From assembly GCA_028023455.1 (NCBI GenBank), contig JAQFVV010012405.1:1015677-1079676 (forward strand): DNA of 64,000 nucleotides, in the 5' to 3' direction. Positions 10,426-22,686 of the stretch are shown in pieces. How positions within the stretch are numbered: position 1 is the stretch's first letter; each line of letters begins with the position of its first letter. This stretch comes from Epiperipatus broadwayi (taxonomy: Eukaryota > Onychophora > Udeonychophora > Euonychophora > Peripatidae). Made by a program: the position numbers and the translations under genes. A model generated the notes under the pieces. It was not told the origin of the DNA and searched no databases. It worked only from the letters and a program-made list of their open reading frames with translations.

Positions 10426-11152
10426 ATTATGAAAAAAGAGTATAGTAATGAATTTAGAATAAAAGAGAATATTATTATATGATTGAATATATGTGAGATA
10501 AAAAAATGGATGAGAGATGATTCATGATGGATTCATGCAAGTGGATGCACATGTAAGATTTATGATTGTAAATTTATAATTTTTTTATTTTTTATTTACA
10601 TAATACTTTTTAAAACTATAAATAACAAAAAGTATGAGTGATTGCAAATAAAATATGTGTACAAATTTAATTAAAGAAAAAGAATCTTCCTTCCACATTA
10701 TCTTTTTTTAAATCAGTATTCATTTTTCTTACTCAAACAATATCAATTGAGCTACTTCTCACATCATTATAACCTGTTTCTCAAAATAATTTTTAAAATA
10801 TCTTATCTTATATTCCCTCCTCCCATATGTTGTAGCCTAGAGGAGTATTAGTCATAAATCACAAAAATATTTCAGAAAAATAATAGCATATTCAATCGAT
10901 CATTAATTCTTTTCCAAAAGCTTGTTTTGCAGAAATAAAAACCACCTCATTCATACTTTATGCTCTGTGGTGCACAAGATGATATTTTTCTTTGCAACAG
11001 TGATAGAAGAACACAAATGAATACTTTTAAAAACAAACTAGACACAATTAAACTCCGCAAATATATTTGCAGCTACATAGTTACTTATTTTCAGTGCTCT
11101 ACCTATAATGGGATGTTCTAACTATAATTTCTGAATATTTTTTGTTTGATAT
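10426..11152. other. AT-rich interval, nothing recognised
   Basis: No supported gene, RNA or shared repeat. Confidence 0.45.
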
Positions 11153-11541
11153 CATTATCATCATCAACCATTATCAATCCACGGTAGGATGAACATCTCT
11201 CCAAGTTCAATCCATCTTCTTTGATCTTTAGCTTCTCTTCTCCACATCACCCCTGCACACTTTCTTATTTCATCCATCCATCTCACATGTGGTCTCTTTC
11301 TGGGTCTTTTACAATCTCTTGGAATCCAGTTTAAGATTTCAATTATCCATCTATTATCATCTCTTCTAACAATATGTCCAGCCCAATTTCACTTCAATCT
11401 TTTAAATTTTTTCAGGTCAGTAACACGTGGTTGTTCTCTTACCCATGTATTGCATTTTTGATTTCTTCTTGTTATTCCTAACATGCATCTCTCCATACTT
11501 CTTTGAGTGATCTGAAGTCTCTGTATTGCTCTTCTATTAAG
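11153..11541 (-). pseudogene. LINE 3' end (RT C-terminal region), minus strand
   Basis: The reverse complement encodes the same tail as the plus-strand LINE copies at 34400-35035 and 59340-60145: pieces such as IQRLQ, SMERCMLG, LDIL.RRDDNRW, WIPRDCKR and PHVRWMDEIRKC, then a (GAT)n-like 3' end (ATCATCATC at 11159). These belong to the APE-type LINE families common in invertebrates. Stops and frameshifts are present, so it is a 5'-truncated dead copy. Confidence 0.78.
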
Positions 11542-13639
11542 TGTTCATATTCATTATAATTTCGTATGTTTAACAATATGTAGTGTTTTATTTTTTTTTT
11601 TTAATTCTAATTAATTGTAAGTATGTCCCAAATCTGTAGATTGTTTGTTTTTGTTTTTTTCATTTCTATTTTATAACATTTCTATTTTATATTACACTAA
11701 GTTTTTATCAATAAAATGTTTTTTGAAATATAAATAATTATCCATTGCAAAGCGAACGGCTGCCAACATTCAATAGAAAAGTAGAGCTAGAAAGACAAAT
11801 CCATCATTTTAAATAAATTCCATATGATGAGGATTAATGTTTTACCTTCTTTGATTTACTCTCTAGCTACAAATAGCTAAAACCTCTTTCCCACACAATA
11901 AATGGTTGGTTATATAGGACAAGCTGTGGCTTGATTAATATGTTCGCTTAAAACGTATATAAAAAAAAGTTAACAGGTTTTATATTCCTGACCTTAGGCT
12001 TATCACAATGATGATCTAGTCATTATGCCATGATATCATCTTATACTTATGATACAGTAGATATAGATATACTAGTATAATCTATTTCATAGTAGAAATT
12101 TTATTTTATTATGCCATTAATATTATAAAGAACTATTAATTTTGATTAATATTAGGGTATATCAAAATGTTTTTTTTTTAAAAAAAATATCAAAAGATAA
12201 AAATAAACCTTGTTTCCAATTGGTGTTTATCAACTTAAGCGAACAACTTTGTAAAACTTTCATCATATCTTTTATTGTTAAAAGAATCAACACATGCACG
12301 CTTATCGTTGTGAATCGCCTTAGAAAGTGATTTTTAAAGAACAGCTTGATAACGGACTTAACAATAACTGGAGTCTGCCGTTATCCATTGCGATAAATGT
12401 TGTCAAGTTATAAAATACACATGTGTGCATATATATTTAGAAAACTATAATATAGGTTGAATAAATTATATTTATTTATCAATTTACGACAAGTGTTATT
12501 TCTAAATATTTTTTTGATGTTATACTTGAAAATAATTTGCCACAAACACTATAAAGTGCTTAAAGATTTTTTTCCCCTTCTGGTAAATTTAAACAAAAAA
12601 ATGATCCTGTAATGTAAATGTAAAATATTTTGAAATAAGACCTGTCGTAAATTGATAAATAAATATAATATTTACATAAGAAAGTATTACTTCACTAATA
12701 GTACGATCTAAAGTAAGTATTAGGATTTCACATTCCATGTGTAAAAATAATGACACGTGCCAAGCAGGTGGTGCTGCGATTAGCATCAAACCCTGGCCAG
12801 CCGAACTATAGCTATTATCTAAACATCTGTCAGAAGACAAAACGCTCTTATAGTTGTATTTATTACCAGAACTGTAACAGAACCCGTTTGTGTCTAGAAG
12901 ATATCAACTTTGCCCTTTTTATTCTATTTAAGTCTTTAGCGATCCTTGTTCATTGAAAACGAAGCGACTTTAAAAATATTTCATAATAACTTGTCATTTT
13001 GATGATATATATATATTACCACTTCTTTTATAAATTATTTCCGTTAGATATTATTTTTTTATAAAATATGTTACCGAAATTTGCCTTCCATGTATATTAT
13101 CTGAGTTGAATATAAGTCAAATAAACTTAAATATTTTTTTTAATAGGTTTAGGATTTTTTCCCAACTAAATAACTCTTAGACAACCCACCTATGAGTAAA
13201 ATATTAATACAATAAACATTCAAAATCATCCATCTGGTTACTCAAACATCGCACGATCTCCTAAAACAATTAAATATACGATTATATATTTATTTTTATA
13301 ATGGATGTGTAGTCGTACTTTATTAAAGGACAAAATAAGGATGGGAAATCACTCAAATCCTCATCCTGCCAATTGATAAAGTTCGTGAATGCTTAGAGTG
13401 GTGGACTATGACGCTCAAAGTTTATCGAACTTTTGTTGGTTTATCGAACTTCTTATGAATTCTCAAGCAATCAACCGTTCGATTTATTTTTTTTATATGA
13501 GGGATTATTGATATCGTACAAATATAGGGACTGCTGTATTATATTAATAATATGTTTCTAAGAAAACGCAGATTTCGAAGTAAAATCATTAATAAAGCAT
13601 TTTGAAGCTATAAACAATTTTTTTAGCTTGATTTTAAGA
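11542..13639. other. AT-rich interval, no gene recognised
   Basis: Short frames (for example 12142-12330, 12589-12840 and 12750-12956) have no recognisable domain. Around 13380-13480 a short stretch repeats AGTTTATCGAACTT-like words and may be an old SINE tail. Nothing firm. Confidence 0.4.
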
Positions 13640-14050
13640 TTATTTTGAATCTTTTGAAAGACACTGTTTTATAGAATGAGGAGGGGGGGTGATGTTATAA
13701 ATATCCGTGTATTTAAATCGTCTTAAGATCCTACATATGAGAGGTCAGAATGACTTATGGTCAACATGAATATGGCAGCAAAATTGGCAAACAAGGACTT
13801 TGAACATGTCATTATCAGAATTTCAATGATATGAATAGATACAGACTTGGAGAGTGGAGAGGATTGAAGCTTGACCATTAAAGTTTGAAGATTTGTTATT
13901 TTAATATATACCAAGTACTAATTATATGTGTGTGAGAGATGATGATCTGGACCAACTGATGAATGCTGGTTAAGCATGATATATGAATACTGGAGATCAT
14001 TTAACTTTTTCATATGTATGTGGTCATGTGTATCGGTTGTATAATATGTA
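13640..14050 (+). mobile_element. Family-2 hammerhead repeat, copy A
   Basis: Shares with 37984-38400 and 57100-57290 the words TTAAGATCCTA.ATATGAG, GATGATCTGGACCA, CTGATGA..TGCTGGTT, GGAGATCATTTA and CATGTATGTGGT.ATGTGTATC. The ribozyme region is 13951-13994: ACCAA, CUGAUGA (13956-13962), stem II AUGCU/AGCAU with 5-base loop, then GAUA in place of GAAA. Stem I is weakened (CUGGA instead of UUGGU). It is probably inactive. It runs straight into LINE RT sequence at about 14050. Confidence 0.72.
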
Positions 14051-14958
14051 TTGGCTAGATGTAATTTATTTTGATTTAAGTAGAGCTTTTCATAGAGTAA
14101 TTCATTCTAAGCTTTTAAATAAAATGTCTGAAATTGGTTTATGCTATTTTTACAAAATAGACCTTTTATTAAATATAATAATAATATTTCACATACTTAT
14201 ATTAATAAATTAAATGTTCCACAATAGTGTATTGGCACTATTATTATTTGCAATATATATATAATGATTTGGATAGATATATAGTGAAGGATAGTCTATT
14301 ATCATATGCTGATGATTGTAAAATATTTAAATTAATTACATTTTATAAGGATCATTTAGAGATTCAATCTTATATAGATAGTTTTGAAATTAAATTGAGA
14401 GACTGCAAAACCTCTCGTGCTCATTACTATAACAACCAATCAGATCGTAAATACAAGACAGAGAATTTAACAAGAATAGGGTGGTCCACCCTATTCTTTA
14501 CTTGGCTGTTATAGTAAAGAGTGTGAGAGGTTTTGCAGTCTTTTAATTTAATAGATAGCTTTTATGAATGGTGTTTTAAGAATAATATACACATAAATAT
14601 AGAGAAATGTTGTGCTATTATATATACAAGAAAAGTTCAATACTATGTGGACTCATATTATATAAATAATGAAACTATTGAATATAAAAAGTATTATAAA
14701 GATCTTGGAATATGGTTTAATCAAAATGTATCTTTTACAATTCATGTGGATAATATTTTATGTAAAGCCAATAAAATAATGGGTCTTGTTCTTCATAATG
14801 GACGTTACTTTAATATTTTTGTTAAGATACATTTGTTTAAAACACTTGTACTTCCTATAGTGGAATATGGTTCAATAATATGGAACTCAGATAAGTTATC
14901 TCATATAGATGAATTACAGTCATTGTATAATAAATTCACTAATATAATGTTTGTATAA
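14051..14958 (+). pseudogene. Non-LTR retrotransposon reverse transcriptase, broken
   Basis: RT fragments of a jockey/CR1-type LINE. DVIYFDLSRAF (14062 on) matches the YLDFSKAFD motif with the catalytic Asp; IYNDLDRY then LLSYADDCKIFK (about 14300-14335) is the catalytic YADD box; WCFKNNIHINIEKCCAIIY (about 14566-14625) and YKDLGIW, VLPIVEYGSIIW follow in the order expected of the C-terminal half. The pieces lie in three frames. A 162-bp MITE (14390-14551) is inserted between the YADD and the WC..N..IN..KC blocks. The 141-codon frame 14533-14958 is the longest intact piece. It is dead. Confidence 0.85.
14390..14551. mobile_element. 162-bp MITE inserted in the LINE RT
   Basis: Terminal inverted repeats of more than 40 bp: both ends read, outside to inside, TTAAATT, three variable bases, then AGACTGCAAAACCTCTC, continuing to TTACTATAACA. 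The centre is the palindrome GGGTGGTCCACCC. The flanks share TAGATAG[T/C]TTTT (14375-14385 and 14552-14562), which looks like an 11-15 bp target duplication. It carries no coding sequence. Confidence 0.75.
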
Positions 14959-15599
14959 ATTTGTTTTAGAGAAGAGTGATTCGTGATATGAAATTTTTTT
15001 ATTTAATCATTCATGGAAAAATTTTCTTACACAAATATATTTTTTAATGACATTGATATATTTTTTGTAGACTTAAAGTCATTTGTTAAGGAAACAATTA
15101 CTTAATCAATATTTAAGTTGTAATGTATTTCTTTAAATGGTTTTATTAACTGTTGAAATATTAATAAATTAATTGAATTAAATAATTATTATCATCATCA
15201 TCACTGTGATTATAATATGGTGGAAATAAGATAAGCATGGATAAAACCAAACAACTTATTACAGACTGCAATCAAATATTAAAAACAATCTGTAGATCAT
15301 CTTTTAAATTGACAAAAATAACACAATCAGCAGCCAATTAAAATTATAAAAACCACCAAAAAGAAGTTTTTACTTTTGCTTTTAATTAGTTCAAATTAAA
15401 ACTATATCAAATCTCTGTTGTAGAATGATATTTTTTTTATATAAAATTTCTTAAAACCCTTGTCTAAAAATAGAAAGCAAAATTGAAGTCAATAACTATA
15501 TCATAGTTTAAAGCTTAAATATCATTCTAATATTTGACATTTTATGCATTGTGATGGTAGTGTGCTCACTATTTTTTCTATATTGTTTAAGCCTATCTA
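14959..15599. other. AT-rich interval, nothing recognised
   Basis: Contains a short ATC microsatellite near 15190; otherwise featureless. Confidence 0.4.
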
Positions 15600-17110
15600 C
15601 AACTCTATATTATGGTGAGTGATGAAATATAATTTACTTTTACTTGAAGCTGCAAATTTATGTTAATTTTTTTTTTAAAAAATCCAAAAAATGTCAGCAT
15701 TATATGAACCTTCTTTTTTGATTGATGGTACCTTCTATTGTTGTGATAAGCTGTGAAGGATATAGCTAATTTCTGATTAAGCCAATTTTTATTTCAAATG
15801 CCTCAGACTTTCACCATCAATAATAACATTTCATTTAGTTATGTGGAAACTCTAAAATAAAACTAAATTTCAAATACTGTCATAAATCCTTTTAATTAAT
15901 TAAGCAAAATTCATGGATGAAATATAAAGCAAGTATATAAATCAATACTTTACACCTGAGATTTTCTCACATAATGTCTGATTTTTAAAAATTATGAAAC
16001 CAACCTATTCAACAAAATCCTTGAGAATACTTTTACTGAGTGCATAAAAATTATATTCCACTATCATTTTTATATTCCTTTTTATTTTATTTTTATAAAC
16101 TTTAAAAAAAAATAAGAATTTTTAATATCAAATAGCACACTTTCATGGGTCTATATATTTAAAAAAAAAATTCAAAAATGTTGAAAGCATTATTTTACTA
16201 TTATATTTCAAAACATTATCAAATAACTCAGTGAAACTAAAGCCTTTCCATTTTTAAGTTTACAAAGGAGCTGTTAACACTTCATTAAATGGGATATCAT
16301 TGTGAATGAGTGTATAGGATGATTTTGTACTTATATATTAGTCAGTTTCCATCACCTAGTTGAATTGTTAAATGATTATAGAAAAATTGAACATATTAAT
16401 AATAATTCACAAATTTGCATAGAGTGTAACCTTTCAAGGATGCTAATTAGATTCATGAATAATGAATTGAAGATGATGTTTTAATCAGTTAGGCTATTCT
16501 GCCAATGAAAACATTTAGAGGAACTTTTATATATTTATCTATTCAAATCTCCCTGATTTCTCCATGATAAATTTTTTATTATTTTCTTTGACAGAATAGT
16601 CTAATTGATTAGAGCATCATTTTAAATTTAGTATTCAAAAACCTAAGTCAATAATTCAACCCCTATGATAACACTGCTATTGGTTAAGCCAGCAATATTT
16701 GCATAAGCAGAGGAGAATAATACTACTTTAGCTTTTATAATCTATACTAACCTATGTGTTATTATTAACACTTGTAGTTGTTTGAAAATAATGGAATTAG
16801 TCCAATATATAACCACAAATAAAATATCACCATCATTAATCTTCAGACAAACATATAAAATGAAAGTTTGTTAAAAACTGCCATCTGGTTTCCTGCCCAT
16901 TTATCCATTTAGTAAGATTTTAATATCATTTTTTAAAATTCATATGATTATTTTCAATATGTCAAATAAAGAACTAAAGACAATATGATTAGGAAATAAT
17001 AAATAATTTTCACATAAGAATATCATTCTTAAACTTCTTCATCAACTGTTAAACATCTGCTTTGAAATCTTTACATTGTTTATAATCTGAGCATACATTC
17101 CATCTAGATC
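15600..17110 (-). pseudogene. Decayed LINE relic, minus strand
   Basis: Several short blocks match, in the same order, the better preserved minus-strand LINE at 21.0-24.3 kb: TCAGACTTT.....TAATAACA.TTCAT (15800 against 21950), CCTTTCCATT (16240 against 22440) and the TTCATCAACTGTTAAACATCTGCTTTG block (17035) against 22975. No frame is intact. It is likely an older copy of the same family. Confidence 0.45.
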
Positions 17111-17217
17111 AGGACTATCCAACCATAAATAATCTAAGACATGCATTAAAAAAATTAGTGGATGTGTGCATCTTAATAGATAAATTATTTGAATTATAAG
17201 TGAACAGTACTATTATT

Positions 17218-17640
17218 AAAACAGCAAAACTCTATACATATTGCCACTCAGTGCAAGTCAGAGTAATCAATGGATGCCTGAAGGCTTGTGCATAAAATCC
17301 CCATCTAGTGCCTACTCATCCAATATCCCCAGACTAGTTTCTGGCTTGGATCTGAGAGCATTGCATCTAAATCTTAGGATCTAATGCAACCCTCCAGAAG
17401 CCACCTTTTATCTCTACTTAACTACAAAACTATGATTCTTAAAGTGAAACTACCATAATATTTTCAATCCAAACTCATTAGCACTAGATGGGGATTTTAT
17501 GCCCAAGCCTTATGGCTTCCATTGATTATTCTGGCTTGCACTGAGTGGCTATATATAGAGAGAGTTTTGCCTGATATTAATAACAGTTTTGAGCAAGCGA
17601 AAGAAATGGTAATCATGTGATGTTTATTAGTGAACAGAAC
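17218..17640. mobile_element. Family-1 hammerhead repeat, copy B (foldback, ribozyme deleted)
   Basis: The left part (17218-17440) is the family-1 unit in minus orientation, from CAGCAAAACTCT to the TTTTATCTCTACTTAAC word; the right part (17480-17640) is the plus-oriented end, GGGGATTTTATGC to GAGAGTTTTGCCTG and the CATGTGATGTTTA end. The CTGATGA and stem II segment has been lost in the left arm (CTAGTTTCTGGC joins directly to TTGGATCTGAG), so no ribozyme can form. Confidence 0.75.
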
Positions 17641-18670
17641 TAATTGTGCATTAATCCTGTGCAAGGACGCTACTTTGATACATTTTATATTTGAAAAATA
17701 GATGGGCCTATAGTAACCTAAAAACACTCGACAATAATATCAAAATCAAGATTATCTATTGATTAATGATAGAATTAAAATATCTAATAAACATTCGTTT
17801 CAATATTTTTTTTTAGACAAAATCAAAACCTCTAGATAGGCGGTACAAACACTCACTGCTTGCCGCATAATGTCTACGGATGTATTTTGGGCAGTCCTGC
17901 TCTAGATTAGAATAATTTTTCTACTATCTTTGGCAGTTATTATGCACTTCTAATTCAATAACTAAACTTTTAATATATAAAAAAAATTTGAAGTAAATAA
18001 ATGTTTTTAAACAAATTCTATGATTCTTCATAATTATAAACTTAAAAATAACCATAAGTAATTGTTGTATATACTTTGAAAATTGTTTATAAACTGGTCA
18101 TAATGGTAGTTTTAATTATTAGAAAGTAATAACAAGTAAGGAAAACATGAAGATAATGATAACTTTTTAATGTAGGAAAAAAAGTTGGCTTTAATTTAGA
18201 CTTTAAACACATCCATATGGATTTCTTTCTACACTTCTCTCTCCCCTCCCCCTTCCTTCCTCTTTTTGGCATAAAAAAGTGTGAAAATGAGTTATGTGGA
18301 ATTTTATCAGCCATTCGCCATTTAAATGTCAATATATATGATGCAATATATTTTTTATTACTGATAATTACTTCTTTATTCACACGAATACACATACATT
18401 TATATATTAATTTTATATTTATATGCATGTAAATAATAATATTGATAATTAAAAAAACATTTTTGAATAGAATAATATAATTAAAAAATAATGTTTGATT
18501 ATCAATATTTGGCGCTGAATTCGTAGTTTGTCTTTACTTTTAGCGATTAACTTAACATTATTATTATCAAAAAACATTATTATTATATGTATATATTTAT
18601 TTAATTGATAATTAAATATTTCTGTATTAAATTTTTGAAAAATGTATTTTGCTTCAAGAATAAATAAAGA
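17641..18670. other. AT-rich interval, nothing recognised
   Basis: Overlapping opposite frames at 18087-18432 share one low-complexity stretch and show no domain. Confidence 0.4.
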
Positions 18671-18783
18671 TTAAAACAGGCAAAACTCACTATATATATT
18701 GCCACACACAACAAGCTAGAGTAATCAATGGATGCCAGAAGGCTTGTGCATAAAATCCCCATCTAGTGCCTACTCATCCAATA

Positions 18784-18825
18784 TCCCCAGACTAGTTTCT
18801 GGCTTATGGCCTTCATCAGTGAGGA
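18784..18825 (-). ncRNA. Hammerhead ribozyme motif (family 1), minus strand
   Basis: Read on the minus strand: stem I TCCTCA (18825-18820) pairs with TGGGGA (18789-18784), including one G-U. The core CTGATGA is at 18819-18813. Stem II is GGC/GCC with loop CATAA and an A-A mismatch at its base. GAAA, then a two-base loop TA closed by C-G, then the cleavage triplet GUC follow. All catalytic core bases are present; the minimal stem III is like those of tandem type I hammerheads, which work best as dimers. Confidence 0.7.
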
Positions 18826-18973
18826 GCCTTGGATCTGAGAGCACTGCACCTAGATCTTAGGATCTAATGCAACCCTCCAGCAACCACCTTTTAGTTAAAT
18901 GGAGATAAAAGGTGTTTGCTGAAGGGTTGCATTAGATCCTAAGATCTAGGTGCAGTGCTCTCAGATCCAAGGC

Positions 18974-19015
18974 TCCTCACTGATGAAGGCCATAAGCCAG
19001 AAACTAGTCTGGGGA
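18974..19015 (+). ncRNA. Hammerhead ribozyme motif (family 1), plus strand
   Basis: Stem I TCCTCA (18974-18979) with TGGGGA (19010-19015), six pairs with one G-U. Core CTGATGA 18980-18986; stem II GGC (18988-18990) with GCC (18996-18998), loop CATAA; GAAA 19000-19003; cleavage triplet GTC 19007-19009. The base of stem II is A-A rather than the usual G-C, which should weaken it. Predicted to cleave after 19009. Mirror image of the 18784-18825 motif. Confidence 0.72.
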
Positions 19016-19185
19016 TATTGGATGAGTAGGCACTAGATGGGGGTTTTATGCACAAGCCTTCTGGCATCCATTGATTACTCTAGCTTGTTGTGTTTGGCAA
19101 TATATATAGTGAGTTTTGCCTGTTTTAACAAGTTATACACAAGCATAAGAGGTGGTGTTCATGTGATGTTCATTGGCTTAAAATA

Positions 19186-20204
19186 AATAAAGATAATGGT
19201 AAGGTTTGATAAAATTAAATTTAAAGTTGATGTATAAATAAAATAAAATAAAAATCAAACGTTTAACTGAATGAAGGGCATTTTAGTCCCAAAAGTGATA
19301 GATTAGGCTTCAATTCAGGAATATTTAGTTCTTAACTCTACTAATGCATTAAATTTACTAATTTTGCGTATAAGAAAATTATAACTATTAAATAATTTTG
19401 GACGTCATATCTTGCATGAATTTAAATTATTTTGACATAAAGTGAGATATATGCACCACACAGGCTTCAAACATATGAGACACCAGTTATGGCCTGATTT
19501 TTTTTATAATAAGTATTAGTAATAATAAAAAAAGTAGACAGAAAAATGATTTGCAAAGAGAAATATATAAAAAAAATATTAAACCATTTGTTGTTTTTAT
19601 CTCTTGGAATATTTTATATATTTAGAAATGGACATCAATACATTCCATAGTGACTTTGGTCTAATCCTATATGTCATGCCAGAAAATATTTATTTTTGTC
19701 TAAATTTCAACAAGATGTGGGGAAAAAAGACAAATAATTAACTTATTACAAACTTAACAATCTGAATTCGGCAAATGATTGTTTATGTGCTAACCATGAA
19801 AGAATTGCTATATATCTGCTGCTGTCATCCATTGTTAGAGTTAATAAATAAACAAAATTAATGGCATTTAAAGTAATATAACAAACTAAAGTGATATTAA
19901 GTTTTCAAATGACTTCTATATCTAGTATTTTATTCATTGATATAATAACGAAAAGAAATTAATTTTGCAAGACAACCAAACAAAATTTTATTTCTATTTA
20001 AATACCTCTAATATTATTTATTTGATGTTAAAGTTTGAATTTTTAATTTAGCAGTTCTATTTTTATAAAGTTCATTTCACCAAGACTCATACACATACAA
20101 GGAAGAGCTATATAAAAATCTTTTTTTTTTTTTTCAAAATAGAAATTAATAAATAAAATGTTAGATAAATTACAAGTGGCACTTTGATAAGATATTATTA
20201 CATA
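19186..20204. other. AT-rich interval, nothing recognised
   Basis: No gene or RNA supported; the frame 20043-20234 has no domain. Confidence 0.4.
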
Positions 20205-20340
20205 GAAGCTAAACTCTCCATACAGTAGCGGCACTCAGTGCAAGCCAGAGTAATCAATGGATGAAAAGTTTAGCCTCTGTGTAAACAGCTTGGGTAAGCA
20301 TAAAGAATGGTGATCTTGTGATGTTTAGTGGTTTAAAGAG
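20205..20340. mobile_element. Family-1 terminal remnant, copy D
   Basis: Only the ends of the family remain: AAACTCTCCATACAGTAG and CAAGCCAGAGTAATCAATGGATG, joined after an internal deletion to a reverse-oriented AGTTTAGCCT and the terminal GATGTTTAGTGGTTTAAAG. The ribozyme region is missing. Confidence 0.65.
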
Positions 20341-20593
20341 ATAATATTACTTTAATTTCGTATATAAACTATAACAAAAAGAAAAATGAGTGCCAAATAA
20401 TGATTTTTTTTATATTTGCCTTTGTTTACACATTTTGCACCTTTCATTGATGGGAAAGAAAAAAATGGCTATGACATAGATATTTTATTTATTTAACAAG
20501 ATTAACTCAATTATAAAATAATAATGATAATCAAACTTTATACCATTTATATGCTGCAATTAATATTTAGATGGTAATGGAATTATATTTCAA

Positions 20594-20676
20594 GAATCAT
20601 CATCTCTCCCTCCCTCTCTCTCTCCTCCTCTCTCTTCCTCTGTTTCTCCCTCTCTCTGTGTGTGTGTCTCTCTCTT
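20594..20676. repeat. (CT)n / (GT)n low-complexity tract
   Basis: About 80 bases of CTCTCCCTC-type sequence with a short TGTGTGTG run; simple repeat only. Confidence 0.8.
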
Positions 20677-22553
20677 GGTTAGCTAAAGACTCTACTTGTA
20701 AAGACAGCTTTACCTGTAGAATAAGATCTATTTCACATAAATCCTATTTCCAAAAATAGATCATTTTTCAAATATATATTTTTAACACTTCTATTATTAT
20801 GCCAAATTTCCTTTTCTGTTAACATCTTCAGTTTCTAGCTGAGTGCCAAGTGTAGATACTTACAATAATAATCACATTTACGTAACCAACTTTAACTCAA
20901 CAAATGTATAGCATGAATATAAGATGGACACTCTTATAACAATTTTGTTAAAGAATACGGCTATTATAATTTCAAGAGGGGAAAACCTGTTATAGAGATA
21001 AGTTTCCAATGACTGTATTAATCAATTAATCACAAAAACATCCACACATGGAAGATACTTGTCAATTTTTCTATTTATTTGCTATTTTGCAATGCTGGCT
21101 TTTAGTTTCTTCAACAAAAAATATTTCTTTCTGAAATATTTCAATATTATATCTAATTGTAAGTCTTTAATGTACTGGATTCTCCTCCAATCTTTCCAGT
21201 GGAAAAATTTGACATTGCATCTTTTTAAAATGTCTTTGTAATAATCTTTATAACATAAATGAGAACTACATCTTCCCACAAAATCCATGCTCAAGCTCAT
21301 CTTAAAACACTCTTTTAGAAAGTCTTGCATGGAGCATCTTTAAATGAAACTTCTCTAATGCTTTAATACCTTGTTAATAGAATATCCAAATCTCACTTCC
21401 CTACAATAAATTAGGTAAAGTAATAGCTCTATGTACAACTAAATTAGTTGATTTTGTTATTTTTTAGTGATAAAATACTCTATTAACTTGTTAAAAGTAA
21501 AAGAAGCACATCAGAGTCTGTATTAAACATCAACACCTAAGTCTACCTTTCTACTTATAAAACTACCAAGGTTTTTAAATCACAGACATTCTCAAGTTGA
21601 TAACTACTCAATCTAAAAGTTTCTGAGAATTTTTCTTCTTACACTGGCTGATAAAAAAAAACTTGGTGTTTGTTTGTTTTTTTTTTTTCAATTAATTCAA
21701 GTCTTTATATGTTGCATTCCAAATCGTTAAGTACATCTTGTAGATTGTCTTTTGGAGTGGAGGAAATAGCTTAATCATTATCATACTGTAAATTCAAATC
21801 CAATAAGATTTTGTACTTTTAATAAAATTAAAAAGTCCACAATCAAACTTGTAATCTTGATAGCAGTTTCATTGAGCTGCTTATAAACAATTCCAAAGAC
21901 AACTCTCACATTAGAGCAAATATTTAACACTGGTTTTCATTTCTAATGCTTCAGACTTTGTATCTGTAGTAATAACACTTCATCTCATTCTATGATCTAG
22001 AAGTTATATGAGTAAATTTTGGTATGTAAACAATACCATTGATCTGCTTGATTAAATGAATCAAATTCTTTCACCAAATCAATGATACAATATATAAATT
22101 ACACTTTTGTTTCCAACATTTTTTCTCCATATGTTTGGCAACAAAAACTATATCTGTAGTGCTGCTTGATTTTCTAAAATTACATTATTTGGTAACTATT
22201 CAACTACAAATGGAAGTAATCTATTCAAAAAAATTATTGGAAAATCAATAATAATGATATTCCATAATAAGTACTGCAAGCGTATTCTCTTTGTTTTTAA
22301 AAATTAAAGCAGTAACAGCATTCTTATAATCAGGTGGCATAACTTCATGTGTCTAGATATTAATAAAAAAAATTAATATTTTTGAAGCTAACCCATCACC
22401 ATATTTCAAAACTTCTCCAGGTATTTAATCAGGATCTGCACCTTTCCATTGTTAAGATTTTTTAAGAGATACTTTAAATTTATAAGCTGGATATCTTTAT
22501 TCAAATGTGAATGAATAGATAAAGTAAATATATCATTAAAAGTCATCATATTT

Positions 22554-22686
22554 ATTGTTTACAATAACTCCCCTCATATACACTTTATTCCTTTATTTTC
22601 CTTACAGTTTTGACTGTCCTGCAGTCTTCATCAGAGCTAATTTTTTTGCATTAAAGTGTTTTATGAAGGGAGTTATTGTAAGCAAT
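22554..22686 (-). repeat. Short foldback with hammerhead-like core, minus strand
   Basis: Ends 22554-22576 and 22661-22686 are inverted repeats (ACAATAACTCCC / GGGAGTTATTGT). On the minus strand, CTGATGA (complement of 22628-22634) is followed by a 5-bp stem GACUG/CAGUC with loop CAGGA, then AAAAC where a hammerhead has GAAAC. No stem I is visible, so this is at most a decayed ribozyme. Confidence 0.45.

Larger units (their letters stand above)
18671..19128. mobile_element. Family-1 hammerhead repeat, copy C: near-perfect palindrome
   Basis: Arms 18671-18893 and 18906-19128 (223 bp each) are reverse complements without net length change and with few mismatches, around a 12-base spacer. Each arm is one family-1 half-unit from TTAAAACAGGCAAAACTC inward, so two hammerhead motifs face away from each other (minus 18784-18825, plus 18974-19015). 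The plus side continues into the usual CATGTGATGTTCATTGG end up to about 19185. Little divergence between arms suggests recent formation or gene conversion between them. Confidence 0.88.

Noticed and set aside
18087-18432. Opposite overlapping frames of 113 and 71 codons
   Set aside because: Both come from one low-complexity purine/pyrimidine stretch; no domain.
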